64,000 nt of DNA from Halarcobacter sp. (lineage in GTDB: Bacteria; Campylobacterota; Campylobacteria; Campylobacterales; Arcobacteraceae). Numbering within the stretch: position 1 is the first letter of the stretch; every line of letters starts with the position of its first letter. The stretch spans positions 1,674,001-1,738,000 of the forward strand of contig NZ_OY780939.1 of the NCBI RefSeq assembly GCF_963675975.1. The letters are read 5' to 3'. The notes below the pieces were generated by a model, which made no database searches, was not told where the DNA came from, and saw only the letters and a program-made list of their open reading frames with translations. Positions 16,942-27,208 of this stretch are shown here, piece by piece. The translations under genes were made by a program, and so were the position numbers.

Positions 16942-17351
16942 AATACAAAAGCTATCTCAGTTATATTTATATTATATACTTCAACCTTGACCCCATCAGA
17001 ATCTAAAATTGAATATTTGATAGAATAAGCTGATGGATCTTCGATTTCCATATTTTGAGCTACAAAATTAATATACTTTTTGTAATCAATTACTGAATAT
17101 ATAAATTTTACCTTCTTTTCAAATTTATCATCATCAATATATAAAGCATAGATCTGTTTATCTTTTTCTCTATCATATTTATCTAAAAAGTTTTTCTTAT
17201 ATAATTGTGTAGGAATATCAGAATTGTAATCTTTGCTATCATATAAATAGTAATCTTCTGTAAGTAGTTCTTCTAAGTTTTCACTTATTTCAAAATAGTT
17301 GTATTTTTTATAGTTTTGATTATCTTCTATTAAATGTTGTTTTCTAATCAT
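16938..17351 (-). CDS. Hypothetical protein
   Basis: The 137-residue acidic protein is rich in Tyr, Asp and Lys, without signal peptide, membrane helix or motif that I recognise. The start at 17351 (MIRKQHLIEDN) is preceded by AGGAG. It lies convergent to the CPBP gene and just upstream of, but divergent from, the ribosomal operon. It shares the 250-base spacer with the S10 promoter. Confidence 0.6.
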   Translation of the reverse strand: MIRKQHLIEDNQNYKKYNYFEISENLEELLTEDYYLYDSKDYNSDIPTQLYKKNFLDKYDREKDKQIYALYIDDDKFEKKVKFIYSVIDYKKYINFVAQNMEIEDPSAYSIKYSILDSDGVKVEVYNINITEIAFVF

Positions 17352-17506
17352 TGTTTCTCCTAAAAATTTACTTTATATAATTTTCACTTTAATATATATA
17401 AAAGCAGTATTCTTTTGTTTAGCTTAAATAGTTCCCTAATTATATATACTTGTCCTTATTAAAAGGAAAGAAAAAAGAGAATTTATACATAGAAGTACCA
17501 TAACTA

Positions 17507-17535
17507 TTGACATTTAATAAAATTTTTATTATAAT
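17507..17535 (+). promoter_or_regulatory. Consensus sigma-70 promoter of the S10 operon
   Basis: TTGACA at 17507-17512 and TATAAT at 17530-17535 are both perfect consensus hexamers with the ideal 17-base spacer. A full -35 box is rare in this lineage, so this is an exceptionally strong promoter, as expected for ribosomal protein genes. Transcription should begin near 17541. Confidence 0.9.
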
Positions 17536-17541
17536 ACGCGC

Positions 17542-17582
17542 CCACTAAAAGTGGTTAGAGTGCATTTTATGGCACATCTAAC
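17542..17582 (+). promoter_or_regulatory. Folded leader of the S10 operon
   Basis: The first 60 bases of the predicted transcript form two stems: CCAC/GTGG (17542-17545 with 17551-17554) and a longer GTTAGA-GTGC paired with GCAC-AT-CTAAC (17553-17562 with 17572-17582). The two share bases 17553-17554 and so may be alternatives. S10 leaders in other bacteria are bound by L4 for feedback control. Whether this one is, cannot be told from sequence. Confidence 0.45.
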
Positions 17583-17602
17583 GAGTTCTTTAAAGGAAAA
17601 AC

Positions 17603-17917
17603 ATGGAAAAAATTAGATTAAAGCTTAAAGCTTACGATCATAGAGTTTTAGACAGAAGTGTTGCTTCAATTGTTGAAGCTGTTAAAAGAACTGGTGCTGA
17701 GTTGAGAGGTCCAATACCTTTACCAACAAAGATCAGAAAATATACAGTTCTTAAAGGTCCACACGTAAACAAAGACGCTAGAGAGCAATTTGAAATCAGA
17801 GTGCACACAAGAATGATTGATATCATTGCTGCAACTCCTGATACTGTTGATTCATTAATGAAACTTGACTTAGCTCCTGAAGTTGATGTTGAAGTTAGAT
17901 CAATGGGTCAAGAATAA
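17603..17917 (+). CDS. rpsJ: Ribosomal protein uS10
   Basis: The 104-residue protein contains [16 protein letters not shown] at its start and the conserved [20 protein letters not shown] loop. It is the first gene of the S10 cluster, 62 bases after the predicted transcription start, with AAGGA before the ATG. Besides its role in the 30S head, S10 acts with NusB in antitermination. Confidence 0.98.
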   Translation: MEKIRLKLKAYDHRVLDRSVASIVEAVKRTGAELRGPIPLPTKIRKYTVLKGPHVNKDAREQFEIRVHTRMIDIIAATPDTVDSLMKLDLAPEVDVEVRSMGQE

Positions 17918-17934
17918 TAAAGAAAGGGTAATAA

Positions 17935-18510
17935 ATGGAATTTATCGTAGAAAAAATCGGTATGAGTAGAACTATTACAGTTCCTGCAACGCCAGTTACA
18001 CTTTTAAAAGTTCTTGATACAAAAGTATGTGATGTAGCTGAGGGTGTAGCACTTGTTTCGTATGCTTCAGGGAAGAAATTCAATAAAGCAATCGAAGGTC
18101 AACAAAAAAAATATGGTTTAAGCAAAGAGTTTAACAGATTTGCAACAATGAATGTAGCAAATGCTGAAGCTGGTGATTTAGATGTATCTGGATTATCTGA
18201 AGCTAAAGTTTTAAAAACAACTTTTAAAACAAAAGGTAGAGGATTTCAAGGTGGAGTTAAAAGATGGAACTTCGCTGGTGGTAGAGCATCACACGGACAC
18301 AGAATGGGTAGAAGAACAGGTTCTATCGGTAACTGTGAGTGGCCAGGTAGAGTTATGCCAGGTAAAAAAATGCCAGGACAATACGGAAATACAAATGTTA
18401 CTGTTAAAAATGAAGTAGTTTCTTTTGACGCAGAAACAGGTATATTAGTTGTAAAAGGTTCAGTTTCTGGATCAAATGGTAGATTAGGAAGAGTAAGGAT
18501 TGCTAAATGA
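17935..18510 (+). CDS. rplC: Ribosomal protein uL3
   Basis: The 191-residue protein begins [12 protein letters not shown] and holds the peptidyl-transferase-proximal loop [20 protein letters not shown] followed by the [10 protein letters not shown] segment. It overlaps rplD by four bases (ATGA), which suggests coupled translation. Confidence 0.97.
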   Translation: MEFIVEKIGMSRTITVPATPVTLLKVLDTKVCDVAEGVALVSYASGKKFNKAIEGQQKKYGLSKEFNRFATMNVANAEAGDLDVSGLSEAKVLKTTFKTKGRGFQGGVKRWNFAGGRASHGHRMGRRTGSIGNCEWPGRVMPGKKMPGQYGNTNVTVKNEVVSFDAETGILVVKGSVSGSNGRLGRVRIAK

Positions 18511-19097
18511 GTAACGCTGTAGAAGTAAAAGCAAATGAGTTACCAGAATCTTTCAAAGAGATTAACTCACACAATTTATATCTTTATGTTAAATCTTACT
18601 TAGCAGCTCAAAGAGCAAACACTGCTAGAGTAAAAAACAGATCTGAAGTAAGCGGTGGTGGTAAAAAACCTAAAGCTCAAAAAGGTTCTGGTGGAGCTAG
18701 ATGGGGTTCTAAAAGATCACCACTATTCGTTGGTGGGGGTCAAGTATTTGGACCTACAAAAAGAAACTACAATCAAAAAATCAATAAAAAGCAAAAAGCT
18801 TTAGCATTAAGTTATGCTATTAACGCTCAAGCTGAAAATGGTTCTTTATTTGTAGCTGATTCAATCAAAGTTGAGTCTGGTAAAACTAAAGATGCGGTTT
18901 CAATTATTAATGGACTAAACAAAAGAGATACTCTTGTAATTGTTGATTCAATTGAAGAGAAAACATACTTAGCGTTTAGAAACATTAAAAATTGTTATAT
19001 GATTGAGAAACAAGAAGTAAATGCTTACATTGTTGCAGCATATCACTCAGTACTAGTTGAAAAATCAGTACTTGAATCATTAACAAAAGAGGCGTAA
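18507..19097 (+). CDS. rplD: Ribosomal protein uL4
   Basis: The 196-residue protein has the exit-tunnel loop with [20 protein letters not shown] and [14 protein letters not shown]4 is the feedback repressor of the S10 operon in enterobacteria, and its gene here is third in the same transcript, downstream of a folded leader. Confidence 0.97.
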   Translation: MSNAVEVKANELPESFKEINSHNLYLYVKSYLAAQRANTARVKNRSEVSGGGKKPKAQKGSGGARWGSKRSPLFVGGGQVFGPTKRNYNQKINKKQKALALSYAINAQAENGSLFVADSIKVESGKTKDAVSIINGLNKRDTLVIVDSIEEKTYLAFRNIKNCYMIEKQEVNAYIVAAYHSVLVEKSVLESLTKEA

Positions 19098-19098
19098 G

Positions 19099-19380
19099 AT
19101 GGCAGATATTACAGATATTAAAGCAATATTATATACAGAAAAGACAATCGAGCTTCAAGAAAATGGTGTAATCGTTGTTCAAACTAGTCCAAGAATGACT
19201 AAAAACGGTTTAAAAGAAGTATTTAAAGAGTATTTTGGAGTAACACCTTCAAAAATCAATTCTTTAAGACAAAGTGGTAAAGTGAAAAGATTTAGAGGAA
19301 GACCTGGTAGAAGACCTGACTTCAAAAAATTCTATGTTACATTACCTGAAGGCGCTGAAATAGCGAACCTATCAGCTTAA
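19099..19380 (+). CDS. rplW: Ribosomal protein uL23
   Basis: The 93-residue protein shows [14 protein letters not shown] and the RNA-binding [20 protein letters not shown] segment. L23 sits at the exit of the peptide tunnel and is the docking site for trigger factor and SRP. It starts one base after the rplD stop. Confidence 0.95.
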   Translation: MADITDIKAILYTEKTIELQENGVIVVQTSPRMTKNGLKEVFKEYFGVTPSKINSLRQSGKVKRFRGRPGRRPDFKKFYVTLPEGAEIANLSA

Positions 19381-19392
19381 GGAGTATAGAAG

Positions 19393-20220
19393 ATGGCAAT
19401 TAAAAAATTTAGACCAATAACTCCTGCTAGAAGATTTATGTCTGTTATGGACACTTCTGATATTACTTCTAAACCAACAGTAAGATCTTTACTTGTAAAA
19501 GTTAAAGCTAATGCTGGTAGAAATAATAACGGTAGAATTACTTCAAGACACAAAGAAGCAGGTGCTAAAAAATTATATAGAATTATTGATTTCAAAAGAA
19601 ACAAATTTGGTGTAGAAGGAACTGTATCAACTATTGAGTACGATCCATACAGAAACTGTAGAATTTGTTTAGTTACTTATTTAGATGGAGATAAAAGATA
19701 TATTATTCAACCATCTGGATTAAAAGTTGGAGATAAAGTACAAGCTGCTGAGTCAGGACTTGATATTATCCCAGGTAATGCAATGAGACTTCAATCTATT
19801 CCTGTAGGTACTATGGTTCATAATGTTGAACTTAAACCTGGAAAAGGTGCACAATTTGCAAGATCTGCTGGTGCTTATGCTCAAATCATGGGTAGAGAAG
19901 GTAAATATATTATCTTAAGAATGCCTTCTGGTGAAATGAGAAAAATTTTAGGTGTTTGTATGGCAACAATTGGTGTTGTTGGAAATGAAGATTTTTCAAA
20001 CATGGTAGTAGGTAAAGCTGGTAGAACTAGACACCTTGGTATTAGACCACAAACTAGAGGTTCTGCAATGAACCCAATTGATCACCCTCATGGTGGTGGT
20101 GAAGGTAAAACTAACTCAGGAAGACATCCAGTTACTCCTTGGGGTATGCCAACTAAAGGTTATAAAACTAGAAAGAAAAAAGCTAGTGACAAATTAATCA
20201 TTTCAAAAAGAAAGAAGTAA
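19393..20220 (+). CDS. rplB: Ribosomal protein uL2
   Basis: The 275-residue protein carries the invariant HPHGGGEGK motif with the His close to the peptidyl transferase centre, and [15 protein letters not shown] before it. Length is the family norm. An AAGGAG box overlaps the end of rplW. Confidence 0.98.
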   Translation: MAIKKFRPITPARRFMSVMDTSDITSKPTVRSLLVKVKANAGRNNNGRITSRHKEAGAKKLYRIIDFKRNKFGVEGTVSTIEYDPYRNCRICLVTYLDGDKRYIIQPSGLKVGDKVQAAESGLDIIPGNAMRLQSIPVGTMVHNVELKPGKGAQFARSAGAYAQIMGREGKYIILRMPSGEMRKILGVCMATIGVVGNEDFSNMVVGKAGRTRHLGIRPQTRGSAMNPIDHPHGGGEGKTNSGRHPVTPWGMPTKGYKTRKKKASDKLIISKRKK

Positions 20221-20229
20221 GGGTTTAAG

Positions 20230-20505
20230 ATGGCAAGATCAATAAAAAAAGGTCCATTTGTAGACGCACACTTAATGAAAAAAGTTATCAAAGCTACTGA
20301 AGCTAATGATAAAAAACCAATTAAAACATGGTCAAGAAGATCAATGGTTTTACCTGATATGATTGGTTTAACATTTAATGTGCATAATGGTAGAAACTTT
20401 GTACCAGTTTTAATTACAGAAAACCATGTTGGTTACAAATTAGGTGAATTTGCTCCAACTAGAACATTTAAAGGGCACAAAGGTTCTGTGCAAAGAAAGG
20501 TGTAA
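20230..20505 (+). CDS. rpsS: Ribosomal protein uS19
   Basis: The 91-residue protein starts [15 protein letters not shown] and ends [20 protein letters not shown], both classic S19 sequences. It lies in the 30S head next to S13. Its stop codon overlaps the first base of rplV. Confidence 0.98.
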   Translation: MARSIKKGPFVDAHLMKKVIKATEANDKKPIKTWSRRSMVLPDMIGLTFNVHNGRNFVPVLITENHVGYKLGEFAPTRTFKGHKGSVQRKV

Positions 20506-20840
20506 TGATGGGAAAAGCAGTATTAAAATTTATTAGACTTTCTCCAACTAAAGCTAGACTTATTGCTAGAGAAGTACAAGGGATGAATGCTGAGTATGCA
20601 ATTGCATCTTTAGAGTTTACTCCTAACAAAGCGGCTGGTGTTATTTCAAAAGTTATTGCTTCGGCTGTAGCAAATGCTGGTTTAGAACCAGAAGACGCAG
20701 TTATTACAAGTGCAAGAGTTGATAAAGGTCCTGTACTTAAAAGATATACACCTAGAGCAAGAGGTAGTGCATCACCAAAACATAGACCAACTGCACACAT
20801 TATGATTGAAGTAGCGGCTGCTGAAAAAGGAGACAAGTAA
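20505..20840 (+). CDS. rplV: Ribosomal protein uL22
   Basis: The 111-residue protein shows [20 protein letters not shown] and the tunnel-lining hairpin [13 protein letters not shown]. Two adjacent ATG codons (20505 and 20508) could serve as start. The first overlaps the rpsS stop (TAATG), which suits coupled translation. Confidence 0.97.
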   Translation: MMGKAVLKFIRLSPTKARLIAREVQGMNAEYAIASLEFTPNKAAGVISKVIASAVANAGLEPEDAVITSARVDKGPVLKRYTPRARGSASPKHRPTAHIMIEVAAAEKGDK

Positions 20841-21541
20841 TGGGTCAAAAAGTTAATCCAATAGGTTTAAGATTAGGTATCAATAGAAACTGGGAATCTA
20901 GATGGTTTCCTAAATTTTCAAATATGCCTGCTAACGTTGCTGAAGATGATAAAATCAGAAAATACGTTAAAAAAGAGTTATACTATGCTGGTGTTGCTCA
21001 AACAATCGTTGAAAGAACTGCAAAAAAAGTTAGAGTTACTATCGTTGCAGCTAGACCTGGTATCATCATTGGTAAAAAAGGTGCTGACGTTGAAAAATTA
21101 AAAAACAATCTTTCTGCTTTAGTTGGTAAAGAGATTGCTGTTAATATTAAAGAAGAGAGAAAACCACAACTTTCTGGTCAACTTTCTGCTGAAAACGTTG
21201 CGCAACAATTAGAAAGAAGAGTTGCATTTAGAAGAGCTATGAAAAGAGTTATGCAAAATGCTCTTAAATCTGGTGCTAAAGGTATTAAAGTTTCTGTTTC
21301 TGGTAGACTTGGTGGAGCTGAAATGGCTAGAACTGAGTGGTACTTAGAGGGTAGAGTTCCTTTACATACTTTAAGAGCTAGAATTGATTATGGTTTTGCA
21401 GAAGCTCATACAACTTATGGTTGTATTGGTATTAAAGTTTGGATCTTCAAAGGTGAGGTACTTGCTAAAGGTATTCCTGCTGAAAAAGATACTGCTTCTA
21501 AACCACAAAAAAGAAGACCAGCTAAAAGAAGAGGTAAGTAA
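20840..21541 (+). CDS. rpsC: Ribosomal protein uS3
   Basis: The 233-residue protein begins [15 protein letters not shown] and holds a KH RNA-binding loop [15 protein letters not shown] near residue 75. The C-terminus is a Lys/Arg-rich tail. S3 lines the mRNA entry channel. It overlaps rplV by one base. Confidence 0.98.
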   Translation: MGQKVNPIGLRLGINRNWESRWFPKFSNMPANVAEDDKIRKYVKKELYYAGVAQTIVERTAKKVRVTIVAARPGIIIGKKGADVEKLKNNLSALVGKEIAVNIKEERKPQLSGQLSAENVAQQLERRVAFRRAMKRVMQNALKSGAKGIKVSVSGRLGGAEMARTEWYLEGRVPLHTLRARIDYGFAEAHTTYGCIGIKVWIFKGEVLAKGIPAEKDTASKPQKRRPAKRRGK

Positions 21542-21543
21542 TC

Positions 21544-21969
21544 ATGTTAATGCCTAAAAGAATGAAATACAGAAAATACCAAAAAGGTAGAAACAGAGGT
21601 AAGGCTCATAGAGGTAACTCTTTAGCTTACGGTGAATTTGGTATTAAAGCTTTAGAGCACGGAAGAATTGATTCAAGACAAATCGAAGCTGCCAGAATTG
21701 CAATGACAAGAGCAATTAAAAGACAAGGTAAAGTTTGGATTATGGTATTCCCAGATAAACCACTTACTGCTAAACCACTTGAAACAAGAATGGGTAAAGG
21801 TAAAGGTGCTATCGATAAATGGGTTATGAATATTAAGCCAGGTAGAGTATGCTTCGAGATGGCAGGTGTTGCTGAAGGATTAGCAAAAGACGCTTTAGCT
21901 TTAGCACAACATAAGTTACCATTCAAAACTAAAATTGTAAGTAGAGAAAGTGAAAATGAATTATTCTGA
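21544..21969 (+). CDS. rplP: Ribosomal protein uL16
   Basis: The 141-residue protein starts [19 protein letters not shown] and includes [16 protein letters not shown] and [10 protein letters not shown], which contact A-site tRNA. Its 3' end overlaps the start of rpmC by 14 bases. Confidence 0.98.
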   Translation: MLMPKRMKYRKYQKGRNRGKAHRGNSLAYGEFGIKALEHGRIDSRQIEAARIAMTRAIKRQGKVWIMVFPDKPLTAKPLETRMGKGKGAIDKWVMNIKPGRVCFEMAGVAEGLAKDALALAQHKLPFKTKIVSRESENELF

Positions 21970-22147
21970 TTTAAATGAGAAAAGCTTACAAGAGCTAAAT
22001 GAGTTATTAAAAGAGAAAAAGGTGCTTCTTTTTGAATTAAAAGCTAAGCTAAAAACTATGCAGTTAACTAATACTTCTGAATTAAGAGCGTGCAAAAAAG
22101 ATATCGCTAAAATTCAAACAGCTATAACTGCTGCAAAAGCTAACTAA
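21956..22147 (+). CDS. rpmC: Ribosomal protein uL29
   Basis: The protein is 63 residues from ATG 21956 ([14 protein letters not shown]), a two-helix hairpin ending in [15 protein letters not shown] two codons upstream at 21950 is possible but would place the start further into rplP. The family N-terminus favours the ATG. Confidence 0.92.
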   Translation: MNYSDLNEKSLQELNELLKEKKVLLFELKAKLKTMQLTNTSELRACKKDIAKIQTAITAAKAN

Positions 22148-22158
22148 GGATCTAACGT

Positions 22159-22410
22159 ATGACACATAAAAGAGAGATTCAAGGTGTAGTGGTAAAAAAA
22201 GCTGGAGATAAAACAGCATCTGTATTAGTTACAAGATACGTTTTACACCCAAAATACCACAAGACTGTAAAGAGATTTAAAAAATACTTAGTTCATGATG
22301 AAAGAAACGAATTAAATGAAGGTGATACTGTAATCGCTGTTGAGTGTAGACCTTTATCAAAAACAAAATCTTTCAGATTAAAGAAAATTGTAGCTACAGG
22401 AGTTAAATAA
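22159..22410 (+). CDS. rpsQ: Ribosomal protein uS17
   Basis: The 83-residue OB-fold protein shows [20 protein letters not shown] and the [19 protein letters not shown] segment that binds 16S rRNA. Its stop overlaps the rplN start by one base. Confidence 0.96.
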   Translation: MTHKREIQGVVVKKAGDKTASVLVTRYVLHPKYHKTVKRFKKYLVHDERNELNEGDTVIAVECRPLSKTKSFRLKKIVATGVK

Positions 22411-22778
22411 TGATTCAAAGTTTTACTAGATTAAATGTAGCTGATAACACTGGTGCTAAAGAGATCATGTGTATTAAAGTTTTAGGTGGGTCTAAAAGAA
22501 GATATGCATCTGTAGGTGACGTTATTGTTGCTTCTGTTAAAAAAGCTTTACCAACTGGTAAAGTTAAAAAAGGTGCTGTTGTTAAAGCTGTTGTTGTAAG
22601 AACTCACAAAGAAGTTCAAAGAGAAAACGGGTCTTTAATTAGATTTGACGACAATGCTGCAGTTATCCTTGATGCTAAAAAAGATCCAATTGGAACAAGA
22701 ATTTTTGGACCAGTTGCAAGAGAAGTTAGATACGCAGGTTTCATGAAAATTGTTTCACTTGCTCCGGAGGTACTATAA
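22410..22778 (+). CDS. rplN: Ribosomal protein uL14
   Basis: The 122-residue protein begins [20 protein letters not shown] and includes FGPVAREVR near its end. L14 forms an intersubunit bridge and is the binding site of the silencing factor RsfS. It overlaps rplX by one base. Confidence 0.98.
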   Translation: MIQSFTRLNVADNTGAKEIMCIKVLGGSKRRYASVGDVIVASVKKALPTGKVKKGAVVKAVVVRTHKEVQRENGSLIRFDDNAAVILDAKKDPIGTRIFGPVAREVRYAGFMKIVSLAPEVL

Positions 22779-23017
22779 TGGCTGTTAAGTTAAAAATCAA
22801 AAAAGGTGATACTGTAAAAATTATCGCTGGTGATGATAAAGGTAAAACTGGAGAAGTTTTAGCTGTTATCCCTTCAACAAGACAAGTAATTGTTAAAGAT
22901 TGTAAAGTAGCTAAAAAAACAGTTAAACCTGATCAAGAGAAAAACCCAGAAGGTGGTTTTGTAAACAAAGAGATGCCTATTGATATCTCAAATGTAGCAA
23001 AAGTAGAAGGTGAGTAA
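22778..23017 (+). CDS. rplX: Ribosomal protein uL24
   Basis: The 79-residue protein contains a KOW motif, [19 protein letters not shown], and [18 protein letters not shown]. It is about 25 residues shorter than E. coli L24 at the C-terminus, in line with relatives. L24 starts assembly of the 50S subunit. Confidence 0.95.
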   Translation: MAVKLKIKKGDTVKIIAGDDKGKTGEVLAVIPSTRQVIVKDCKVAKKTVKPDQEKNPEGGFVNKEMPIDISNVAKVEGE

Positions 23018-23018
23018 G

Positions 23019-23567
23019 ATGGCAGCAAGATTATTAGAAAGATATAATGCAGAAATCAAACCAACTTTAGAATCAGAGTTTCCTAAAAACAAAATGTTAA
23101 CTGCTAAGTTAGAAAAAGTAGTTATCTCTGTTGGTGCTGGTGAAGCTATGAAAGATAGTAAATTAATGCAAAACATTCAAGATACTATCTCTTTAATCTC
23201 TGGTCAAAGAGCAGTTCAAGTTATTGCTAAGAAATCAGTTGCTGGTTTTAAAGTAAGAGAAGGTTCTCCTGTTGGTGTTAAAGTAACTCTTAGAGGTGAA
23301 AGAATGTATGAATTTTTAGATAAATTATGTTCAATCGCATTACCAAGAGTAAAAGACTTTAGAGGTTTAAATAGAAACGGTTTTGATGGTAGAGGTAACT
23401 TCAACTTTGGTTTAGATGAGCAATTAATGTTCCCAGAAGTTGTGTATGATAACATTATCAAAACACATGGTATGAATATTTCAATTTCAACATCTGCTGA
23501 TAACGATCAAGAAGCTTACAGATTATTAGAGCTTGTTGGAGTTCCATTTACTAAAGGAAGAGCGTAA
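23019..23567 (+). CDS. rplE: Ribosomal protein uL5
   Basis: The protein is 182 residues from ATG 23019 ([13 protein letters not shown]). A GTG at 23010 lies inside rplX and is unlikely. Motifs include [15 protein letters not shown] and [18 protein letters not shown]5 carries 5S rRNA. The stop overlaps the S14 gene start. Confidence 0.96.
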   Translation: MAARLLERYNAEIKPTLESEFPKNKMLTAKLEKVVISVGAGEAMKDSKLMQNIQDTISLISGQRAVQVIAKKSVAGFKVREGSPVGVKVTLRGERMYEFLDKLCSIALPRVKDFRGLNRNGFDGRGNFNFGLDEQLMFPEVVYDNIIKTHGMNISISTSADNDQEAYRLLELVGVPFTKGRA

Positions 23568-23752
23568 TGGCAAAGAAATCTATGATTGCTAAACAAAAGA
23601 GAACTCCTAAGTTCTCTTCAAGAGCATATACAAGATGTTCAGTATGTGGTAGACCACATTCAGTATACAGAGATTTTGGTCTTTGTAGAGTTTGTTTAAG
23701 AAAAATGGCTAACGAGGGATTACTTCCTGGCGTTAAAAAATCTAGTTGGTAG
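23567..23752 (+). CDS. rpsN: Ribosomal protein uS14, zinc-binding type
   Basis: The 61-residue protein is the short S14 form with two CxxC pairs, CSVCGRPH and CRVCLRK, that bind zinc. It thus differs from the longer, zinc-free enterobacterial S14. It starts within the rplE stop (TAATG). Confidence 0.97.
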   Translation: MAKKSMIAKQKRTPKFSSRAYTRCSVCGRPHSVYRDFGLCRVCLRKMANEGLLPGVKKSSW

Positions 23753-23765
23753 GAGAATAAAAGCT

Positions 23766-24164
23766 ATGATGAATGATTTAATCGCAGATGCTTTAACTAG
23801 AATTAGAAATGCTGCACTTAGAAAATTAGAAGTTGCAACATTATTACATTCTAATACAGTAGTTGGAATCTTGACAGTACTTGAAAAGAAAGAGTACATT
23901 GAAGGATTCAAAGTAGTTGATGGTGAAAACAATAAAAAAACAGTACAAGTTACATTAAAATATGATGATAACGAAAAATCTGTAATCAACGAGTTAACAA
24001 GAGTTTCAACTCCAGGAAGAAGAGTTTATAAAAACGCTTCTGAAATCAAAAGTTTCAAAAATGGATATGGTACAATCATTGTTTCTACAAACAAGGGTGT
24101 AATTGCTAACGATGAAGCATATGCTGCAAACGTTGGTGGTGAAGTACTATGTACAGTATGGTAG
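23766..24164 (+). CDS. rpsH: Ribosomal protein uS8
   Basis: The 132-residue protein starts [16 protein letters not shown] (either of two adjacent ATG codons) and ends GGEVLCTVW, the standard S8 C-terminus. S8 represses the spc operon in E. coli. Here there is no separate spc promoter that I can see, so the whole cluster probably runs from the S10 promoter. Confidence 0.97.
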   Translation: MMNDLIADALTRIRNAALRKLEVATLLHSNTVVGILTVLEKKEYIEGFKVVDGENNKKTVQVTLKYDDNEKSVINELTRVSTPGRRVYKNASEIKSFKNGYGTIIVSTNKGVIANDEAYAANVGGEVLCTVW

Positions 24165-24173
24165 GAGAGTGTA

Positions 24174-24710
24174 ATGTCTAGAATTGGAAAAAAACCTATC
24201 GCAATTCCATCAGGTGTAGAAGTTACAGTTGATGGTACAGTAGTAACAGTTAAAAAAGGGAATAAAGCTATTCCAGTAGAAACTCACGGAAGAGTTGGTG
24301 TTAAAATTGAAGACAATAATGTTGTTTTAGATAGAATTGGTGAAGATAAAGAATCTTCAGCTTTCTGGGGAACATACAGAGCTTTAATCAATAATGCTGT
24401 AACTGGTTTATCAGAAGGATTTACTAAATCTTTAGAAATTAACGGTGTTGGTTATAGAGCAGCTGTTAAAGGGAAAGTATTAGAGTTACAATTAGGTTAT
24501 TCACACCCTATTAACTATGATATTCAAGATGGATTAGAAATTTCTGTTGAGAAAAACATTATTCACGTAAAAGGTGCTGACAAACAACAAGTTGGTCAAG
24601 CTGCTGCAATTATTAGAGGCTTTAGAAAACCTGAACCATATAAAGGTAAAGGTGTTAAATATACTGACGAGCATATCGTTAGAAAAGCTGGTAAAACTGC
24701 TAAGAAATAA
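24174..24710 (+). CDS. rplF: Ribosomal protein uL6
   Basis: The 178-residue protein shows [15 protein letters not shown] at the start and [19 protein letters not shown] at the end, the latter binding 23S rRNA near the sarcin-ricin loop. GGAGAG precedes the ATG. Confidence 0.98.
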   Translation: MSRIGKKPIAIPSGVEVTVDGTVVTVKKGNKAIPVETHGRVGVKIEDNNVVLDRIGEDKESSAFWGTYRALINNAVTGLSEGFTKSLEINGVGYRAAVKGKVLELQLGYSHPINYDIQDGLEISVEKNIIHVKGADKQQVGQAAAIIRGFRKPEPYKGKGVKYTDEHIVRKAGKTAKK

Positions 24711-24720
24711 GGTGTGAAAT

Positions 24721-25083
24721 ATGAGTAGAGCAAAAGATATAGCAAAAAAGAACTCTTTAAGAGCAATCAGAAAAAAAAGAGTTAGAGGAAATATAGCTAA
24801 AGGTACTGCACAAACACCTAGAGTAACTGTATTTAAATCAAATAAATATTTAAGTGCACAAGCAATTGATGACGTTGCAGGTGTTACATTAGCAGCAGTT
24901 AATTCTAAAACATTAGGACTAAGTGTTAGTAAAGATAACGCAGTTAAAGTTGCAGCACAGTTTGCTGAGAGCTTAAAAGCTGCTGGTATTGAAGCAGTAA
25001 TATTTGATAGAAATGGATACCTTTATCATGGTGTAGTTGCAGCATTCGCTGACGCACTTAGAGATAATGGTATTAAATTATAA
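24721..25083 (+). CDS. rplR: Ribosomal protein uL18
   Basis: The 120-residue protein has a basic N-terminal tail, TPRVTVFKSNKYLSAQAIDD, and the C-terminal DRNGYLYHGVVAAFADALR, typical of L18, which holds 5S rRNA together with L5. Confidence 0.96.
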   Translation: MSRAKDIAKKNSLRAIRKKRVRGNIAKGTAQTPRVTVFKSNKYLSAQAIDDVAGVTLAAVNSKTLGLSVSKDNAVKVAAQFAESLKAAGIEAVIFDRNGYLYHGVVAAFADALRDNGIKL

Positions 25084-25089
25084 GGGTTA

Positions 25090-25536
25090 ATGATGGCAGC
25101 AGTAAATAGAGAAGATTTTCAAGAAGCAATCGTTAAAATCGGAAGAGTAACAAAAGTTGTAAAAGGTGGTAGAAGATTTAGATTTACAGCTTTAGTTGTT
25201 GTTGGAGATAAAAACGGTACAGTTGGGTTTGGTACAGGAAAAGCAAAAGAGGTTCCTGATGCAATTAAAAAAGCATTAGATGATGCATTTAAATCTTTAG
25301 TAAAAGTTAACATTCATGGGACAACAATTGCTCATGATATTGAACATAAATATAATTCAAGTAAAATTTTATTAAAACCAGCATCAGAAGGTACAGGGCT
25401 TATCGCAGGTGGTGCGGCAAGACCAGTTCTAGAACTTTCTGGAGTTAAAGATATTATTGCAAAATCTTTAGGTTCAAATAATCCAAACAACCTTGTACAA
25501 GCTACAGTTGAAGCATTAGCAAGAATTAAAGGATAA
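25090..25536 (+). CDS. rpsE: Ribosomal protein uS5
   Basis: The 148-residue protein shows [19 protein letters not shown] and [20 protein letters not shown]5 affects decoding accuracy and mRNA unwinding. In most bacteria rpmD (L30) follows rpsE. Here rplO follows directly, with no room for L30. Confidence 0.98.
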   Translation: MMAAVNREDFQEAIVKIGRVTKVVKGGRRFRFTALVVVGDKNGTVGFGTGKAKEVPDAIKKALDDAFKSLVKVNIHGTTIAHDIEHKYNSSKILLKPASEGTGLIAGGAARPVLELSGVKDIIAKSLGSNNPNNLVQATVEALARIKG

Positions 25537-25539
25537 TTG

Positions 25540-25938
25540 ATGGCATTAGATAACTTACAACCAGCAACTGGTAGTACAAAAAATGTTAAAAGAGTAGGTA
25601 GAGGTCAAGGTTCAGGTATGGGTAAGACTTCTACAAGAGGTCAAAAAGGTCAAAAATCTAGATCTGGATACAAAATTAAAAGAGGTTTTGAGGGTGGTCA
25701 ACAACCATTACAAAAAAGACTTCCAAAAATTGGATTCTTTTCTAGAGTATCTAAACCTTACTCTATCAATGTAGATAAAGTAAAGCAAGTGGCAGCACTT
25801 GAAGAAATTACAGTTGAAACAATTAAATCTGTATATAAACTTTCAAAAAGAGTTACAAAAGTGAAATTAGTTGGTTCAGCTGCTAAAGATTTAGCATCTA
25901 AAATTAAAGACGAAAACGTAACAACTACTGGAAAATAA
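25540..25938 (+). CDS. rplO: Ribosomal protein uL15
   Basis: The protein is 132 residues from ATG 25540 ([15 protein letters not shown]); a TTG one codon earlier is also open. It contains [20 protein letters not shown] and [18 protein letters not shown]. It lies between rpsE and secY, the usual place once rpmD is absent. Confidence 0.96.
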   Translation: MALDNLQPATGSTKNVKRVGRGQGSGMGKTSTRGQKGQKSRSGYKIKRGFEGGQQPLQKRLPKIGFFSRVSKPYSINVDKVKQVAALEEITVETIKSVYKLSKRVTKVKLVGSAAKDLASKIKDENVTTTGK

Positions 25939-25940
25939 TT

Positions 25941-27203
25941 ATGAGTAAAGATCTAATAAATAAGATTCTTATTACATTAGGCTTTATTCTTCTTTACAGG
26001 TTACTGGCTTATGTGCCAGTACCTGGAGTAAATATTGATGTAGTTAAAGAATTCTTCGATTCAAATGCAAACAATGCATTAGGTCTTGTGAATATGTTTA
26101 GTGGTAATGCAGTGGAAAGACTGTCTATTATCTCACTAGGTATTATGCCTTACATTACAGCTTCAATTATTATGGAGCTTCTAGCAGCAACATTCCCAGC
26201 ACTTGGTAAAATGAAAAAAGAAAGAGATGGTATGCAAAAATATATGCAAATCATCAGATATGCAACTATTGTAATTACATTAATTCAATCTGTAGGTGTA
26301 TCTATGGGTCTAAATTCATTAACAGGTCAAAGTGGAGAAAGTGCAATATCAATTGATATGAACACATTTGTAGCTGTTTCTTCAATTTCTATGTTAACTG
26401 GTACTATGCTTCTTATGTGGATTGGTGAACAAATCACACAAAAAGGTATTGGTAATGGTATTTCATTAATTATCTTCGCAGGTATCGTTTCGGCTATTCC
26501 TGGAGCAATTGGTGGTACTGTAGATTTAGTTAATAATGGACAAATGAACTTCTTAACTGTAATAGCAATTTTAGTAATTGTATTAGCTACTGTTGGTGCA
26601 ATTATTTATGTTGAGTTAGGTGAAAGAAGAGTTCCAGTTTCATACTCAAGAAAAGTTATGATGCAAAATCAAAACAAAAGAGTTATGAATTATATTCCAA
26701 TCAAAGTAAACTTGTCAGGTGTAATCCCTGCAATTTTTGCATCAGCTATTTTAATGTTCCCAGCTACTGTTTTACAAGGTAGTCAAAACAAAATTTTACT
26801 TGCAGTTGCAGACTTTTTAAGTCCAACTTCATACACATTTAACTTTTTAATGTTCCTTTTTGTAGTTTTCTTTGCATTCTTCTATGCATCAATTACTTTT
26901 AATGCAAAAGATATTTCAGAAAACTTAAAGAAACAAGGTGGATTTATTCCAGGAGTTAGACCTGGTGAATCAACTGCAAATTTCTTAAATGATGTAGCAA
27001 GTAAACTTACACTTTGGGGAGCTGTTTATTTAGGACTTATTTCAACTGTGCCTTGGCTTTTAGTAAAAGCTATGGGAGTACCATTCTATTTTGGTGGTGT
27101 AGCAGTTCTTATCGTTGTTCAAGTTGCAATTGATACAATGAGAAAAATTGAAGCACAACAATATATGAATAAGTATCAAACACTTAGTGCGGTTGGACTA
27201 TAA
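25941..27203 (+). CDS. secY: Protein translocase subunit SecY
   Basis: SecY forms the protein-conducting channel in the inner membrane. The 420-residue protein has ten membrane segments, the plug region GVNIDVVKEFF after the first, the cytoplasmic loop with ELGERRVPVSYSRK, and GFIPGVRPGESTANFL before the last helices. It follows rplO after two bases and is translated from the ribosomal transcript, as in most bacteria. Confidence 0.98.
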   Translation: MSKDLINKILITLGFILLYRLLAYVPVPGVNIDVVKEFFDSNANNALGLVNMFSGNAVERLSIISLGIMPYITASIIMELLAATFPALGKMKKERDGMQKYMQIIRYATIVITLIQSVGVSMGLNSLTGQSGESAISIDMNTFVAVSSISMLTGTMLLMWIGEQITQKGIGNGISLIIFAGIVSAIPGAIGGTVDLVNNGQMNFLTVIAILVIVLATVGAIIYVELGERRVPVSYSRKVMMQNQNKRVMNYIPIKVNLSGVIPAIFASAILMFPATVLQGSQNKILLAVADFLSPTSYTFNFLMFLFVVFFAFFYASITFNAKDISENLKKQGGFIPGVRPGESTANFLNDVASKLTLWGAVYLGLISTVPWLLVKAMGVPFYFGGVAVLIVVQVAIDTMRKIEAQQYMNKYQTLSAVGL

Positions 27204-27208
27204 GAATT

